A stretch of 64,000 bases of DNA from Myrica gale (taxonomy: Eukaryota; Streptophyta; Magnoliopsida; Fagales; Myricaceae): the NCBI GenBank assembly GCA_963930655.1, contig OZ005605.1, forward strand, positions 131,501-195,500, in the 5' to 3' direction. The notes beneath the pieces were generated by a model that worked only from the letters and a program-made list of their open reading frames with translations, was not told where the DNA came from and searched no databases. Positions 21,638 to 32,810 of the stretch are shown here, in pieces. The translations under genes and the position numbers were made by a program. Position 1 is the stretch's first letter, and every line of letters begins with the position of its first letter.

Positions 21638-22598
21638 TGAGGACTGAGAGGGTCCGAATCGTGTGCTCTTTTCACCTGTACCGTCAGATTTTCGATTTGA
21701 ACAAAACTGAAAATGCTATTTCCTAATAGTTTTGCCCGTCTCCTATGAAACTGAATTAATATAATAAAGCGTAGTAAAAAAGAATTAATATAATTAAATA
21801 GTTGTGCATAAGTACATATATATATATGGAGGCCGACGCATCTTTTTTATTTGTTTTTTCTAGTGATTTTCCTTCTAAAATTTCAAACTTCACAAATTGC
21901 ATTGGATTAAGGCCCAAACCCATTATAAAAACAGAATATTAAAATAGTATTATATTTATGGAAAAAAATTAATAAGCTTCCTCAACTTTCAAAATATTTT
22001 TTTACACCTTAAATCATACACAAAATGATTAAAAGGTCATTCTCAGATTAAATTATCAAAATAAAAATAAAAATAAATAAAAAAAATACTAATTAATGCT
22101 TTTAGATAAAAATATTGAAATTCTACTTCATTAATATTTTAAATTTTTATTTATTTTAATCGATTTACATCATTGTCCTGTATTACTATATGAAGTTTGT
22201 AAATGCAAATATCCAATATTTAAAATATTATTCTTTGGAGTATTGCTCTATTGGAGTTTTTCCTTGTCCTCTCGACGAGATTTTCAGAGAAGCAATTTGT
22301 AAAACAACAGGCACTTTCCTTCTATCGATCATTGACCGTTCACTTCTATTTGTCTTGTTTTTTTTTTCATATATCGACGGGAAGGTATTGGGAAGGAGAT
22401 CATTGGTCATCTGTTGTGGGGCACGTTTGTTTTTGACATCTTTTAGTGCGTTTGTTAAATAAAAACTTTATTAAAATTATATTTCTATCAAATATTTTAA
22501 AATTTTATTTTCATAAATTTTAATATCGCATCTATGTTAACATCAACATAAATTTTTTATAATAAACACTCTTCATATTAAACACATAAATCAACTAA
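21638..22598. other. AT-rich intergenic sequence
   Basis: Promoter-side flank of the minus-strand gene followed by very AT-rich DNA. The open frames here are short and resemble no protein. Confidence 0.5.
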
Positions 22599-22783
22599 GG
22601 CTGTGTATGTGTTGTAATATTTTTGGTATGGAAATATGTGTTGGTATTGAGTTTAGTGAAAAGGTGAAGAGAGAAGTAATTTTTTATATTTTTTATAATT
22701 TTTTATTGGAGAGAGATTATATTAGATTATTTTATTAGGAATGAGATAATATTTTTAATAAAAATTTGTAAGTGAACGCGGCC
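22599..22783. mobile_element. PIF/Harbinger-like MITE, copy A
   Basis: Begins GGCTGTGTATGTGTTG and ends GTGAACGCGGCC, which are imperfect inverted repeats. Flanking triplets are TAA and TTA, so the duplication is not exact. It shares an internal stretch (GTTTAGTGAAAA-GTGAAGAGAG) with copy B 190 bp downstream. Confidence 0.55.
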
Positions 22784-22973
22784 TTAACTTAACAAAGAGA
22801 CAAAACAAAAAGGGAAAACAGAAAAAAAAAGGGATGAACAGGATATACCGTAGGTGAATGTCGTTTTCGGATTGCTGTGATCCAATAAATTGACAGACCT
22901 ACTAAGGTCAGAATTTACAGGCGCTGGACCATTCCGCAAGTTTGATTTTTTCGCATTTTCAATGTTCAACTTA

Positions 22974-23171
22974 GGTTGTGTTTGTGTTGTAAAATTTTAG
23001 TGTTGTTAAAATTTTAGGTATTGGGTTTAGTGAAAAAGTGAAGAGAGAGGTAATTTTTTATATTTTTTGTAGTAAATAATAATGATTTGATGGGGAGAGA
23101 GAGATTATATTGTAATATTTAATTGTGTTAAAATTTTAGAGGGAGTAAAATTTTGGTACACAAACGCACCC
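22974..23171. mobile_element. PIF/Harbinger-like MITE, copy B
   Basis: Begins GGTTGTGTTTGTGT and ends ACACAAACGCACCC, with 12 of 14 end bases paired. A TTA triplet stands on both sides (22971-22973 and 23172-23174), the target-site type of PIF/Harbinger elements. It is non-coding and related to copy A. Confidence 0.65.
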
Positions 23172-23439
23172 TTAGATGAGCGGCGGGTTGGAAGTAGTTG
23201 TTGGTCATCACCCAATTATGCCCCTTTTTTTTTGTTGATTTTTTTTATGGGCAGCCGTACTTTATACGTCTACGTCACTTGTTAATTATATATCATACGG
23301 GAAATTACATTTCTCAGCTCGGACTTATTATAGATTTTGTATTTCCAGGAGCATAGGAGAAGAGAGGCGCACCTCTTTACCACTAAGGCGCCTAGCACTT
23401 TTATTAAGTTTAACGAAGTTTTAATCTACTTAAACTTCT

Positions 23440-24734
23440 TTTCGTCAGAATTAATTTTAATGAAACGTTACGTTTTGAATCTTCTTCTTCCTCAACCTTA
23501 ATTTTTTCAAATTAGCAGCGGTTTCATGTCTGTTTGCCGACCAGCCGCCTCTCTCTCATCAACCACTCTCTCTCTTCGATTTCTCATCCGTTTTAGCACC
23601 TTTTTCGATTGCTTTTCGTGGTCTTTCAACTCTATTGTGTAGAGCTCAATGTTTCTCAATAAATCAAGCGATATATGGTGATTAATAGAGGATTTCGAAA
23701 AGACATCGGTTTTGAAACGTTATTCATTGATTCTTGGCCAAAACTCGCCTATAAAAGGGGACCTTCTGCTCGGAGATTATTCACACCTATCAATTTCGAC
23801 ATCAGTCATTTTTTAGATCTACCTCTCTCTCTTTCTAGGTCAATTTCGGCCATTGTTGAGTTTCTCGATTTTCTTCGATTCTTTTGGGTCGCTGCAATAC
23901 GTAGATTTTAGAACGGTTCGATTATCGAAGCAAGTCGGGTAAGCGGAGCTACTATAATATTTTTCTTCAAAAATTATGAACATGTTTTCATAAACGACTT
24001 TGTAGAAATAATTTATTGCAATTTTGTTATTCTGAAAACAAATGTGGAATTTTAAAAGACCTACTGAGATTGTTTATATGACTGTTCTGAATTATTTCTC
24101 AAAGATTCTGTATTCTGTTGAACATCATTTCTTATTTTGAATCTGAGTTATGATATTATTTATTATACTGTTTTCAAACCCCGAGGCGATGTTCTGTTAC
24201 TGATTACTGATTACTGCTGCTGTTGGTACCAACTCATTATTGATTACTGGTGTACCCATTTTTCGGATTGGTTTTTGTGTGGGTTTCTCTCTAATGCACA
24301 CTTGGCATTCTCGCTAAGTCTTAGTAGGACAAACTCCACTTTCTGTTAGCTTAATTCGGCTTGGCCGTCGGTTAAGTCATTGCACAACCCTGCCACAGGG
24401 GTCAATGTGGCTTAATGTTGATGTCAAGGGGATTTTCTGATAAAGCTATTATATTTTCTGTATTTCTGATCACTAAATTGAGTATTATTTTCAAAGAAAA
24501 TAATATATGTTTTTATTCTCTGCTTACTGAGTTGTCGAACTCACTCCGTTTTATTTTTCTTATTTTCAGAGATTGAGCCTAGAGAGCATGTGGGCGGGAT
24601 AGATGAGAGCATCATTATAGATTATAAGTTGTTCAAGTTTATGTTTTGAAACAATATCGATATATTATGTTTTTGTTTCCAATAAATGTGATAAATTTTT
24701 TTTATTTATTTATGCTTATTTTTTGGGCGTGACA
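23440..24734 (+). mobile_element. LTR-like fragment (probable Ty3-type remnant)
   Basis: Contains a strong TATA-type box (CTATAAAAGGGG near 23750), no coding capacity, and ends GGGCGTGACA, a common LTR end. Stretches such as AATTCGGCTTGGCCGTCGG and the 'stop-start' tail GAGTTGTCGAACTCACTCC remind me of plant LTRs. I found no matching TGTCACGCCC start or target duplication, so it is probably truncated and the left edge is approximate. Confidence 0.4.
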
Positions 24735-25160
24735 AATAATTAGAGGATATAATTTGTCAAAGTAGATAATTTAAAATTTAAAGTATCTTAATATTAATAG
24801 TGGGAGGTTATAATATGTCAAAATTAATAATTTAATATATAATGTTAATAAATTTAATAATTGATAAATGAAAAGTGTATTTATATCTATATTATTATTA
24901 TATATGAGAAAATTCTGCGGTAATCAAAGATCCCCGCTATCCACGCTTCGTCACAGGAAATACTATTATTAGTTGCGAATCTTTCCTTGGAGAGAAAGCT
25001 CTTGTCCATTCCTGGTATTTGTACTCACCGTACTTGGGCCATCCTTTTGCACTTTTGGTGGGCAAACAGTATCCAGTCCCATCCGCGAACGCGTGGCTGC
25101 TGCTTGCCCTTCCCTATTCTACGCTTTCTGCACAGAGGAGATTGATCGCTATCAGAATCC
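24735..25160. other. Upstream region of the CML42-like gene
   Basis: AT-rich up to about 24920, then the probable promoter and 5' UTR. I could not identify a convincing TATA box. Confidence 0.4.
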
Positions 25161-25796
25161 ATGGACGCTGCAGGGACTCCAGGAACTTCCGCCAAGCGCA
25201 GCATCGCCAAGAAAGCGGCCTCCTCCTCCTTCCGTCTCCGCTCCGAGAGTCTGAATTCCCTGCGTCTCCGCCGCATATTCGATATCTTTGACAAGAACAA
25301 CGACGGCGTAATCACCGTCGAGGAACTGAGCCGAGCCCTCAACCTTCTTGGCCTGGAGGTCGATCTCGCCGAGCTCGACTCCACCGTCAAATCCTTCATT
25401 CAACCCGGCAACCATGGCCTTCGGTTCGAGGATTTCAGATCACTACACGAGTCCCTTGACGAAACTTACTTTGGGTGCGCCGACGAAACCGCGATAGCAG
25501 CATGTAATGGAGGTACTACTGCAGGCAGTACTGATGAGGAGGAGGAGGAGATGAAGATGATGTCACAGGAGGAAGCGGATCTGTCGGAGGCATTCAAGGT
25601 GTTCGACGAGGACGGGGACGGCTACATATCGGCCAGAGAATTGCAGGCGGTGCTGGGGAAGCTGGGACTCTCGGAAGGGAGCGAGATTGACAGAGTTGAG
25701 AAGATGATTATCTCCGTTGACCGCAACCTGGATGGGCGGGTTGACTTCTTCGAATTCAAGGATATGATGCGCAGCGTTGTCGTCCGAAGCTCTTGA
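25161..25796 (+). CDS. CML42: Calmodulin-like protein, CML42 type
   Basis: A single-exon gene of 211 aa from the ATG at 25161. The opening SSSFRLRSESLNSLRLRRIF closely resembles Arabidopsis CML42/43. EF-hand loops: EF1 DKNNDGVITVEE (44-55), a degenerate second hand at 81-92 (QPGNHGLRFEDF) lacking the acidic ligands, EF3 DEDGDGYISARE (149-160) and EF4 DRNLDGRVDFFE (187-198). That gives three functional Ca2+ sites, as in CML42. An acidic Glu/Met-rich linker (123-137) separates the two lobes. CML42 is a soluble calcium sensor linked in Arabidopsis to trichome branching and herbivore or jasmonate responses. The coding sequence is much more GC-rich than its surroundings, usual for this family. Confidence 0.92.
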   Translation: MDAAGTPGTSAKRSIAKKAASSSFRLRSESLNSLRLRRIFDIFDKNNDGVITVEELSRALNLLGLEVDLAELDSTVKSFIQPGNHGLRFEDFRSLHESLDETYFGCADETAIAACNGGTTAGSTDEEEEEMKMMSQEEADLSEAFKVFDEDGDGYISARELQAVLGKLGLSEGSEIDRVEKMIISVDRNLDGRVDFFEFKDMMRSVVVRSS

Positions 25797-26657
25797 TCAT
25801 CATTCTCCTTTATAGATTTGCCCGTTTGCTTTGTAATATGGTGTGCGTCCTTGTGTTTTGGTCATCTTGTTTTGTTCTCTTTTGCTTTCTGGGCCAGTCA
25901 TCATCTTGTTTGATCAGTATGTACGTCCTACATGATTTTATTTTTCTCCCTTTGATCAGGGGAAATCAAATTCCCTGCTAAAGAAGTGGAATTTGTTCGT
26001 CCCTGATTGTTAGCTTTGATCGTTTCGCCTTGTACTGGGATTTCGTTTGGGCGTTGACCGACTAAATTATTGTCTTCAAAGAATCAAATGTTATTGTTTC
26101 TTCTATTCGTTGTTCGGGCTTGATAGACAAATAACAAAAGTACCAATTGTCTCAGATCGTGAGATCCAGTCCCGCCGTCTGCATTATTCCGAGGAAGAAC
26201 TTCAAGGCCATGTGTTAGCATGTGGGCGAAGAATGGTAAATGATGCTTTTTTGATACTCCATTGGAAGTGGTCATTATTTTTTACCAATGCACATGCCCT
26301 TATTGGCTTATACTTTAAAAAAAACTATAGGAATAAAATAAAATGGAAAGCAAAGCACATCACGCCTTTGAATACATTAGGTGACATTTTTTCTAAAAGC
26401 AACTTAAAGATGGAGTTAGCTTGTGAAATTTACCTTAATACTTTGGACTTTTTCCAGTCTGTAGATCATTCACGCAAACACGTCGTCCGCATGCCAGTGC
26501 AGTTGTCTCCGATAAAAGGATCTTCCCAAGTAGATAATGCATAATGCTGACAATTTGTTCTGATTTTTTTAATCTCAATGATTTGTTCAAGAGCTTTTTT
26601 GTTCTTTTTCAATCTTTTATCTTTCCCTCTCGCTCAAAACCAAAATGTCTAATGAAC
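25797..26657. other. 3' flank of CML42-like gene
   Basis: Contains the 3' UTR of the CML42-like gene. The open frame at 26047-26544 is AT-rich, has no recognisable domain and starts without ATG context, so I do not call a gene. Confidence 0.5.
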
Positions 26658-26662
26658 ATTAT

Positions 26663-27294
26663 TGATGGGCCATGAAATACTCGGTCTGACCAGACCATTC
26701 AGACTCGAGCTGATTAGCAGGTTAATAACCACGAGTAGCCGACCGCGCGTCAAAGTTTGGTATCCGCTCTCACTTAGAGATCTGACCATCCGAGGACTCC
26801 TCATGCATATTTGAATTGTCGGTGGCGCTCTCCTAATACAACTCTGCAACAAACTCATGTTCAGATAATGATTTTAGAGACTTCAGGACTCCAGGTAAGA
26901 TCATGATCCTAGAGACTTCAGGACTCCAGGTAAGATGAGGAGTCCTTAAGCCTATACCTTTAAGACTCAATTTGTGACTCTACCACCTCCCTATATAAAT
27001 AGCAGGTATTCTCCTTCATAGTGGAAGAAGGTTCAATCCTCTCACATTCCATATGATTTCTCTGATGTTTTACCATGATCTCTCTCATTTGGCATCATCT
27101 GATATTCTCTCAAGTTTTACCTCCCTAATACTAATCTCTCTCTCTCTCTAAACACTAACTTGGTCGTCGGAGTCTCCGGACCCGAGGCCACCCCCCCTCG
27201 GTGATTCTTGCAGGTTCACTTGGCTTCCGAGCATATTGGTGATTCTTGACTTCATCCGGCTTTCGAGCAACGCGGTGATTTCTTGGCATCATCA
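26663..27294 (+). mobile_element. Solo LTR with perfect 5-bp target duplication
   Basis: 632 bp beginning TGATGGGCC and ending GGCATCATCA, so it has TG...CA ends. ATTAT stands directly on both sides (26658-26662 and 27295-27299). Inside are a TATA box at 26992-27000 and a GC-rich U5-like segment (GTCGGAGTCTCCGGACCCGA) that I associate with plant LTRs. No retrotransposon coding sequence adjoins it, so it is most simply a solo LTR left by recombination between two LTRs. The orientation is set by the TATA box. Confidence 0.8.
26992..27000 (+). promoter_or_regulatory. TATA box of the solo LTR
   Basis: TATATAAAT about 330 bp into the LTR. It could still start transcription towards 27300 and beyond. 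Confidence 0.5.
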
Positions 27295-27391
27295 ATTATA
27301 TATACATATGGGCCAAGACCGTCGCATTTATGTGCACGAGATCACAGAAGAGTATGCAGAGCAGAGAGATGGGAATTGAAAGAAACACTAG

Positions 27392-28107
27392 GGCTGCATT
27401 TGTTTCGGCGTACAAGGAAGAAAATGACAAAATATTTACAGAAAAAATTAAACAAATTTCTATATTTGGTTAATTCTTTGAAAATGCGCATATAGTATTT
27501 AATTGTCATCTAAAAATTTAAAAAATATTTTGTAAAGAGTTTTAATTTGTCCTTGTCAATATATATATATTAAAAACAAATGGAAAATATATATCATATA
27601 CTTGTGCTTTGGCCTTTGTGCCATTTTGGATTCGAGACTAGTGATTTAATTTTTTTATTTTGAAACGTGTGATTCTTCTGTTTATAAATCTAAAGCTCCA
27701 CTGGTTTTGCCGTTATATGTGGACGAAAAATTCATATGTGACTCATTTTCAGACACATCAGTTACATAAGTGACTTTTTTTAAAAAAAAATTCAATCATT
27801 TACATGTAGATAAATAAAAAATAAAAATGATATAGATAAAATAAAAATTAATTATAATTTTTATTTAAAACAAAATCCAAATGGCCAAATTTGCCCCCTT
27901 ATACTCCATGGAAGTGATTAGATACTTTGAGTTAGCTAAGATTGGGGATGAGAAGGACTGTCAAAGAGTTGAACAATCATGTCATTTTCAACTTTGTAAG
28001 GTAAAATTTTTCATTGATTAACTTGACATCTTCCTATAAGATCTATTCTTCGCCCCTATCAAACACAAGAAAAACTGAAAATATTTTGAGGTGAGACAAA
28101 CGCAGCC
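27392..28107. mobile_element. Inverted-repeat element (PIF/hAT-like MITE)
   Basis: Begins GGCTGCATTTGTTTC and ends GAGACAAACGCAGCC, an inverted repeat with 13 of 15 bases paired. TAG stands on both sides (27389-27391 and 28108-28110). The 716-bp interior is AT-rich and non-coding. The superfamily is uncertain. Confidence 0.5.
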
Positions 28108-28110
28108 TAG

Positions 28111-29390
28111 AACGCATGAGTTAAAAGAAAATGCACGCTTAGTGGGCCTGACCCAAAGGGCCTAAGAATCCTAAAAGCCTAAGAAGTTTTTGGTCTACAA
28201 GGTCACACCCCACACTTCAGACGCCTCTCCCTCGAAATTCGCCCAAACCGTTCAAAAGCCTATGCAAAAGGCCCCTTTCCACATGCAGACGCGAGGGGAG
28301 GCGCTATATGCAGAAATCTTATTACGCTCGAATAAAAGCTCCCAGATATGCATTCTAGAACAACACATCATAACTACTTTGCAAACGAGTTTCTTCTAAC
28401 ATTGACTGAAGCATCGGAAGTTCACCTCATAAAAGAGCTCCATTCATATCACTTTTTCTCACAGGTCTGATTATCGGAAGGAAGGCTTGGTATCGGACCA
28501 AAACTCTGCCTGCCTCATCACTTTGCATAACGTTGTTTGTTCAAAGGATTCTTCTTTCTTGGACGCCACGTAACATATTGGACAAACAAACGCCCCAAAG
28601 TTAAAAGGCTGATAACAGTAACGAAGTATACAATTAGGTCTTGGAGAGCAAATATATAACGAATATATTTTTTTGGCCGATGTTGGGGTCCTACTCAGAC
28701 TAATTTGCGGCCTACTTATAGACTTGAAGAGCTTGCATAAGTTGAATTCTGTCAAGTTTTTAAGCCACAGTACTTCTCCTTCGTAGCTCGCTTTCGCGGG
28801 GCCATAAGGCTCTCTCTCTCTGTCGAAGATGCCGGAAGCTGTATCACAATAAATGATGAGGGACAATGCAAGCTCTTGTGTATTGTCCCTTGGAGTATTA
28901 CATGGGCGTGTTACGTACGGACCGCCGTGCGATTGTCCATCCAAGTCCAATTCCCCCTGAAATCAAGGGGTTGTTTCGATTGAAAATTGTACGGGTATAT
29001 ATAAGATTAAGAGAAGTCAGATGAAATTAGGAGCAAATTCCTCCGCATCATGGCGGGATACATATTGTCACGTCTTGTATAATTGAAACACTATCCATCA
29101 TTGCCGGCTGCTGTAATCTTCTTTGGAAACAATGCCCCTTTCTTTAGTAGCAATGCATCCTCTTGTGGGGATGTCTCACATGCTCAGAATAACCTATAGT
29201 TTATGAGAGTATTACTCTTTCTTAAATTGCCAATATATGGCTCACATATATATTTGACTAGTCCAACCCATGGCTTAGGTTTTAAGTTTTAGAAACGATC
29301 AACATTTGTTTAAATTGATCTTGACCTTTAATTGAGATTACTAAATAAATGATGTACATGTCTATGGGTGCCACTTCAAAAAAGAAAGGA
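28111..29390. other. Gene-poor intergenic sequence
   Basis: The longest open frame (28471-28950, minus strand, 159 codons) has no domain I know. I see no RNA gene. Confidence 0.45.
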
Positions 29391-30078
29391 AGAAAAGTCG
29401 CTCTGCACCCTCAAACTACACAGCTGATGTCACTTTGTTCCCTCAAATTATAAAGTTCGTCGCATTGAGTCCTCGAACTATCACTAATGTGTACCCTCAA
29501 AAAATATCTGAATGTTAAAATTCTGCCACATGTACTATAAATGGACTGTGGACTGTGTGTCACGATTTTAATGGTCAGATCTTGTTCGAGGGCAAACGTT
29601 GATGAATTTTGGTAGGTCAAAGGAGAAAAATCACTGTGCACTCTCAAACTACAAAGTCAATGTCACTTCAGGGTCCGAATTATAAAGTTCGTCACATTGA
29701 GACTTCAAACTATCAAAATTCATTAATGTGTACCCTCAAGAAGGTCAAAATCATGCCACATGTGCTATAAATGGACTATGGGGCACGCTTTTAATGGTTG
29801 GATCTTGTTCAAGGGCAAACATCGATGAATTTTAGTAGGTTAAAGGAGAAAAGTCACTTTACACCTTCAAACTAGAGAGTCAATGTCACTTTAGTGTTTT
29901 AATTATAAAGTTCGTTACATTGAGTCCTAGAACTAAAAAAAAAATCAATGTGTACCCTCAAAAAACATTTGAAGGTCAAAATCATGGCACACGTACTATA
30001 AATGGACAATGTGACATGATTTCAATAATCGGATCTTATTTGAGGACAAACAATGATGAATTTTAGTAGTTTCAAAGA
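29391..30078. repeat. Tandem repeat, about three copies of 228 bp
   Basis: Copies start near 29391, 29624 and 29847, each opening with a variant of AGAAAAGTCACT-TGCACCCTCAAACTA. Each carries the same order of landmarks: TATAAAGTTCGT, ACATTGAGTCC, AATGTGTACCCTCAA, CTATAAATGGAC, GATCTTGTT-GAGG, GATGAATTTTAGTAG. The copies have diverged by substitutions and small indels. Confidence 0.8.
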
Positions 30079-30854
30079 CTAAATACAAAGAATTTGATAG
30101 TTTGGATCTCCAAAATGACATTCCCCTCATAATTCAATGATTCAAAATGAAATTTCCCAAAAGAAAATGTAAGAAACAAACCTACTCCTCTAACAGAGAT
30201 GAAGGGAAATATTATCCTACTTACTAAAAGAAAAGAATATCATAATCTCTTTAGAGAATTTAGGCAAACTATAAATGAAGTATTCAATTTCACCTTGTTT
30301 TTTCTTCAGGCAAGGCACAAGAAAACAAAATCGGGTTAATTTCAACTTCTTACATCCTAGAAAGTTATTATGGTGTTAGGTGGTATTCCCAAGTCTATTG
30401 TCACTTGTGGGGGACAAGGTTGAATATATTGGTCTAGGAGCACAAGGCCAAAAAGATTTGCATAGTCAGCATAGATATGTGGGAACTGTTCTGCACGCTT
30501 GGAACCGAACTTTGGGACGGCCTTGAGAGTGCAAACTTTCCAACTAGGAAGTCCAAATTGATGATTTTTCAATGGTCACCGACTCACAAGCAGTCTGACT
30601 TGGACCACGCTTAGGAGTCTAAACTAAGGCACTCCTCTGGCCATGGCTATATTAGCTTCCCGCTATGAATTCCTGATTTGCTTTTGTCCATGATGACGCA
30701 TCTCTGTCTTCTCACCTACTTTCATATTTGAAATACGACTCTCCGTTCTCGTAATACTTCACAAATTTTACGATGTTAAGCTCAATCAATGGTCTCGTAG
30801 TCCCAAATCTAGTATCATAAATTTGGTTGAACAGCTTGGTTCGTTTATATTGTG
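30079..30854. other. Upstream region of the MAKR-like gene
   Basis: No gene is visible on either strand. The part near 30700-30854 should hold the promoter and 5' UTR. Confidence 0.45.
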
Positions 30855-32239
30855 ATGGAGAGCGTCACTTTGCCGGGACACCCTGACCCAGGTGAAAATT
30901 TCTCATTTAGCAGCTACGACTATAACTCCGATCTGGCAGTTTTCTCTGAGGATATCAATTATGGAAGCGACAACGATGACGCTGAATCATACATCGAAAT
31001 AGCGCTTGATAATAGTGATTGTGATGGAGAGCCTGAAGAATTCGAGTTGCGTATTTCCTTGTCATCCACCCACGTTTCCTTCCCTGAGTTCTCCGCTCAT
31101 AGTTCGACAGACATCAAACTCCAAGAGAACCCTTGTTTTGAGGCTGACGGAATAACTGAGACCCCATCATCATCGTCATCAACCTCCACTTTCACCTGTT
31201 CTTCTTCTACAGGAAGTTGTGGTTTGGATACATCATTGAAGATGGGAGATCGGGAAAGTTGTCGTCCCCTTGAAAACCGGCTGGCTTTGGTCGATATCAA
31301 TCAACGGGAACTTGTGCAGAACAGGTATGCCTAGTACCAACGAATATTCCTAGAATAAACTCTCTCTTTCAGACCTCTCAACCAATACGACCTGGACAGC
31401 GGCTTTTGCTAAAACTTGATTTAGGTTCTTTTAAGTTTGCTTCTCATGTGAAAACTTCAGAATATTGAGAGTTGCTCTGTCGCCTACATCACGTGGTGAC
31501 AGCCGAATATTTGAGTCCTGGCTACTCACAAACAAACCCAAACCAGTACCCAATGTACGTGCCACGATCAGTGATCGTTCCCTTTATATATTCTTGGTTG
31601 GGTAGCCGAACAAGACCTATTTTACAGTATCTTTTTGATATATTCGTAATAATTATGCATATTGTGATTTGTTGTTGCTTTTAATCGTTATCCAATGGAA
31701 TTGTTCGTTGAAATGCGGTCTTGGACTCTTGAAGGCCTTCGAGGAAGACATCGACGAACACAAAGGCAATTAGAGATAGCATCACAAGGCTCCTAATCAA
31801 GTTTCGAGGCATAAAAGCCCAAACCTTGCTAGCATCGATTGTGAAACCCCGTCAAGATATTTCTTCTGAGGCCTATGGTGAAAACAAGAAGAAACAATCT
31901 AAAAGCACCATTCACTATTATCACAGCCTAATTAAGCCTTTCGACAAGTGGTTAGTACAAAGGAATCAGCAGGGGAAGGAGCGCAACGCCAACACTAACG
32001 ACATTGATAATTCTTTTGGAAGCGGGGAGAAATATAGAAGAGTGCTGGAGATAAACTTGGATGCAGTAAGAGGCGTGATTGAAGCTATGAGAATAGGAAT
32101 TGGCCGCAAAGATAAAGAGGGGAGAAGCTGCCCAACTTCTGTCAATTCCTCGCCAGTGCACAAAGGTCTTCCAAGCGAGAGCAAATTACACGCAAGAGAC
32201 AACTCAATTCGGGCTGCAATTGCCCACTGCAAAAAATGA
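30855..32239 (+). CDS. Membrane-associated kinase regulator (MAKR/BKI1-like)
   Basis: Two exons, 30855-31324 and 31735-32239, total 324 aa. Start MESVTLPGHPDPGENFSF. Family marks are an acidic YIEIALD box (about residues 45-51), a FELRISL segment (about 64-70) and a C-terminus with RVLEINLDAVRGVIEAM, SSPVHKG and the conserved last residues DNSIRAAIAHCKK. MAKR proteins sit at the plasma membrane through basic segments and act with receptor kinases in brassinosteroid, auxin or root peptide signalling; the lysine-rich 200-240 region could serve that here. The second exon's acceptor may instead be at 31744, which also keeps frame and removes three residues. A transposon starts 117 bp after the stop. 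Confidence 0.75.
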
Positions 32240-32366
32240 ATAGGCCAGGCGTCTGATTCTTGTTTTCGAATTTGTCTTTGCCCTTTCGGTATTAGAATTG
32301 AAACCCATTGTGGGGCTTTTCTATATGTATTTTGATGTGATATTTCCTCCCTCATGCACAACAAAA

Positions 32367-32610
32367 AAAAGGGCCTATAGCAGCGGTCAAAAAACCGCTG
32401 GTATAGGTCATTTTGGCCTATACCAGCGGTTTTTTAGCGGCGGTAGCTCCGTCGGGATAGGTATATAGCGGGTGTTTTCGGAACCGCTGGTGAAGACCTC
32501 GGGTCTATAGCGGCGGTTATAGACCCGAAAACAATTTTCTCTTTCCCGCGGCGTTTCTTGAAAACCGCTGGCATAGACTTTTAGCGGTGGTCGGTTAGCG
32601 GCGGTCCTGT
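32367..32610. repeat. Left subterminal repeats of the CACTA element
   Basis: A cluster of direct and inverted units of the types TATAGCAGCGGT, AACCGCTGG and TTAGCGGCGGT, several forming short hairpins. Confidence 0.75.
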
Positions 32611-32810
32611 GCCAACGTTTTTTTTTTTTTTGCATTGCTAATGTTTTCCAATATTGAATGTAAAAAGTTAAAGACCAAGAATAATAAAACAAAATATACT
32701 TCATCATTGATTAATAATATCTTACAACAAACACAAGAATCTCTAACGTATTACAACAAACACAAGAATCTCTAAAGTAATCTAAAAAGTGATGTCTTAA
32801 GATATACAAG

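Noticed and set aside
26047..26544. 165-codon plus-strand frame after the CML42-like gene
   Set aside because: AT-rich, without an ATG at its start, no domain, and partly inside the likely 3' UTR.
28471..28950. 159-codon minus-strand frame, considered as organellar insertion or gene
   Set aside because: No recognisable protein or organellar gene; composition like the surrounding spacer.
31449..31553. Extra middle exon in the MAKR-like gene
   Set aside because: An AG/GT-bordered open segment exists, but it shows no MAKR-like residues, and the two-exon model is already in frame.
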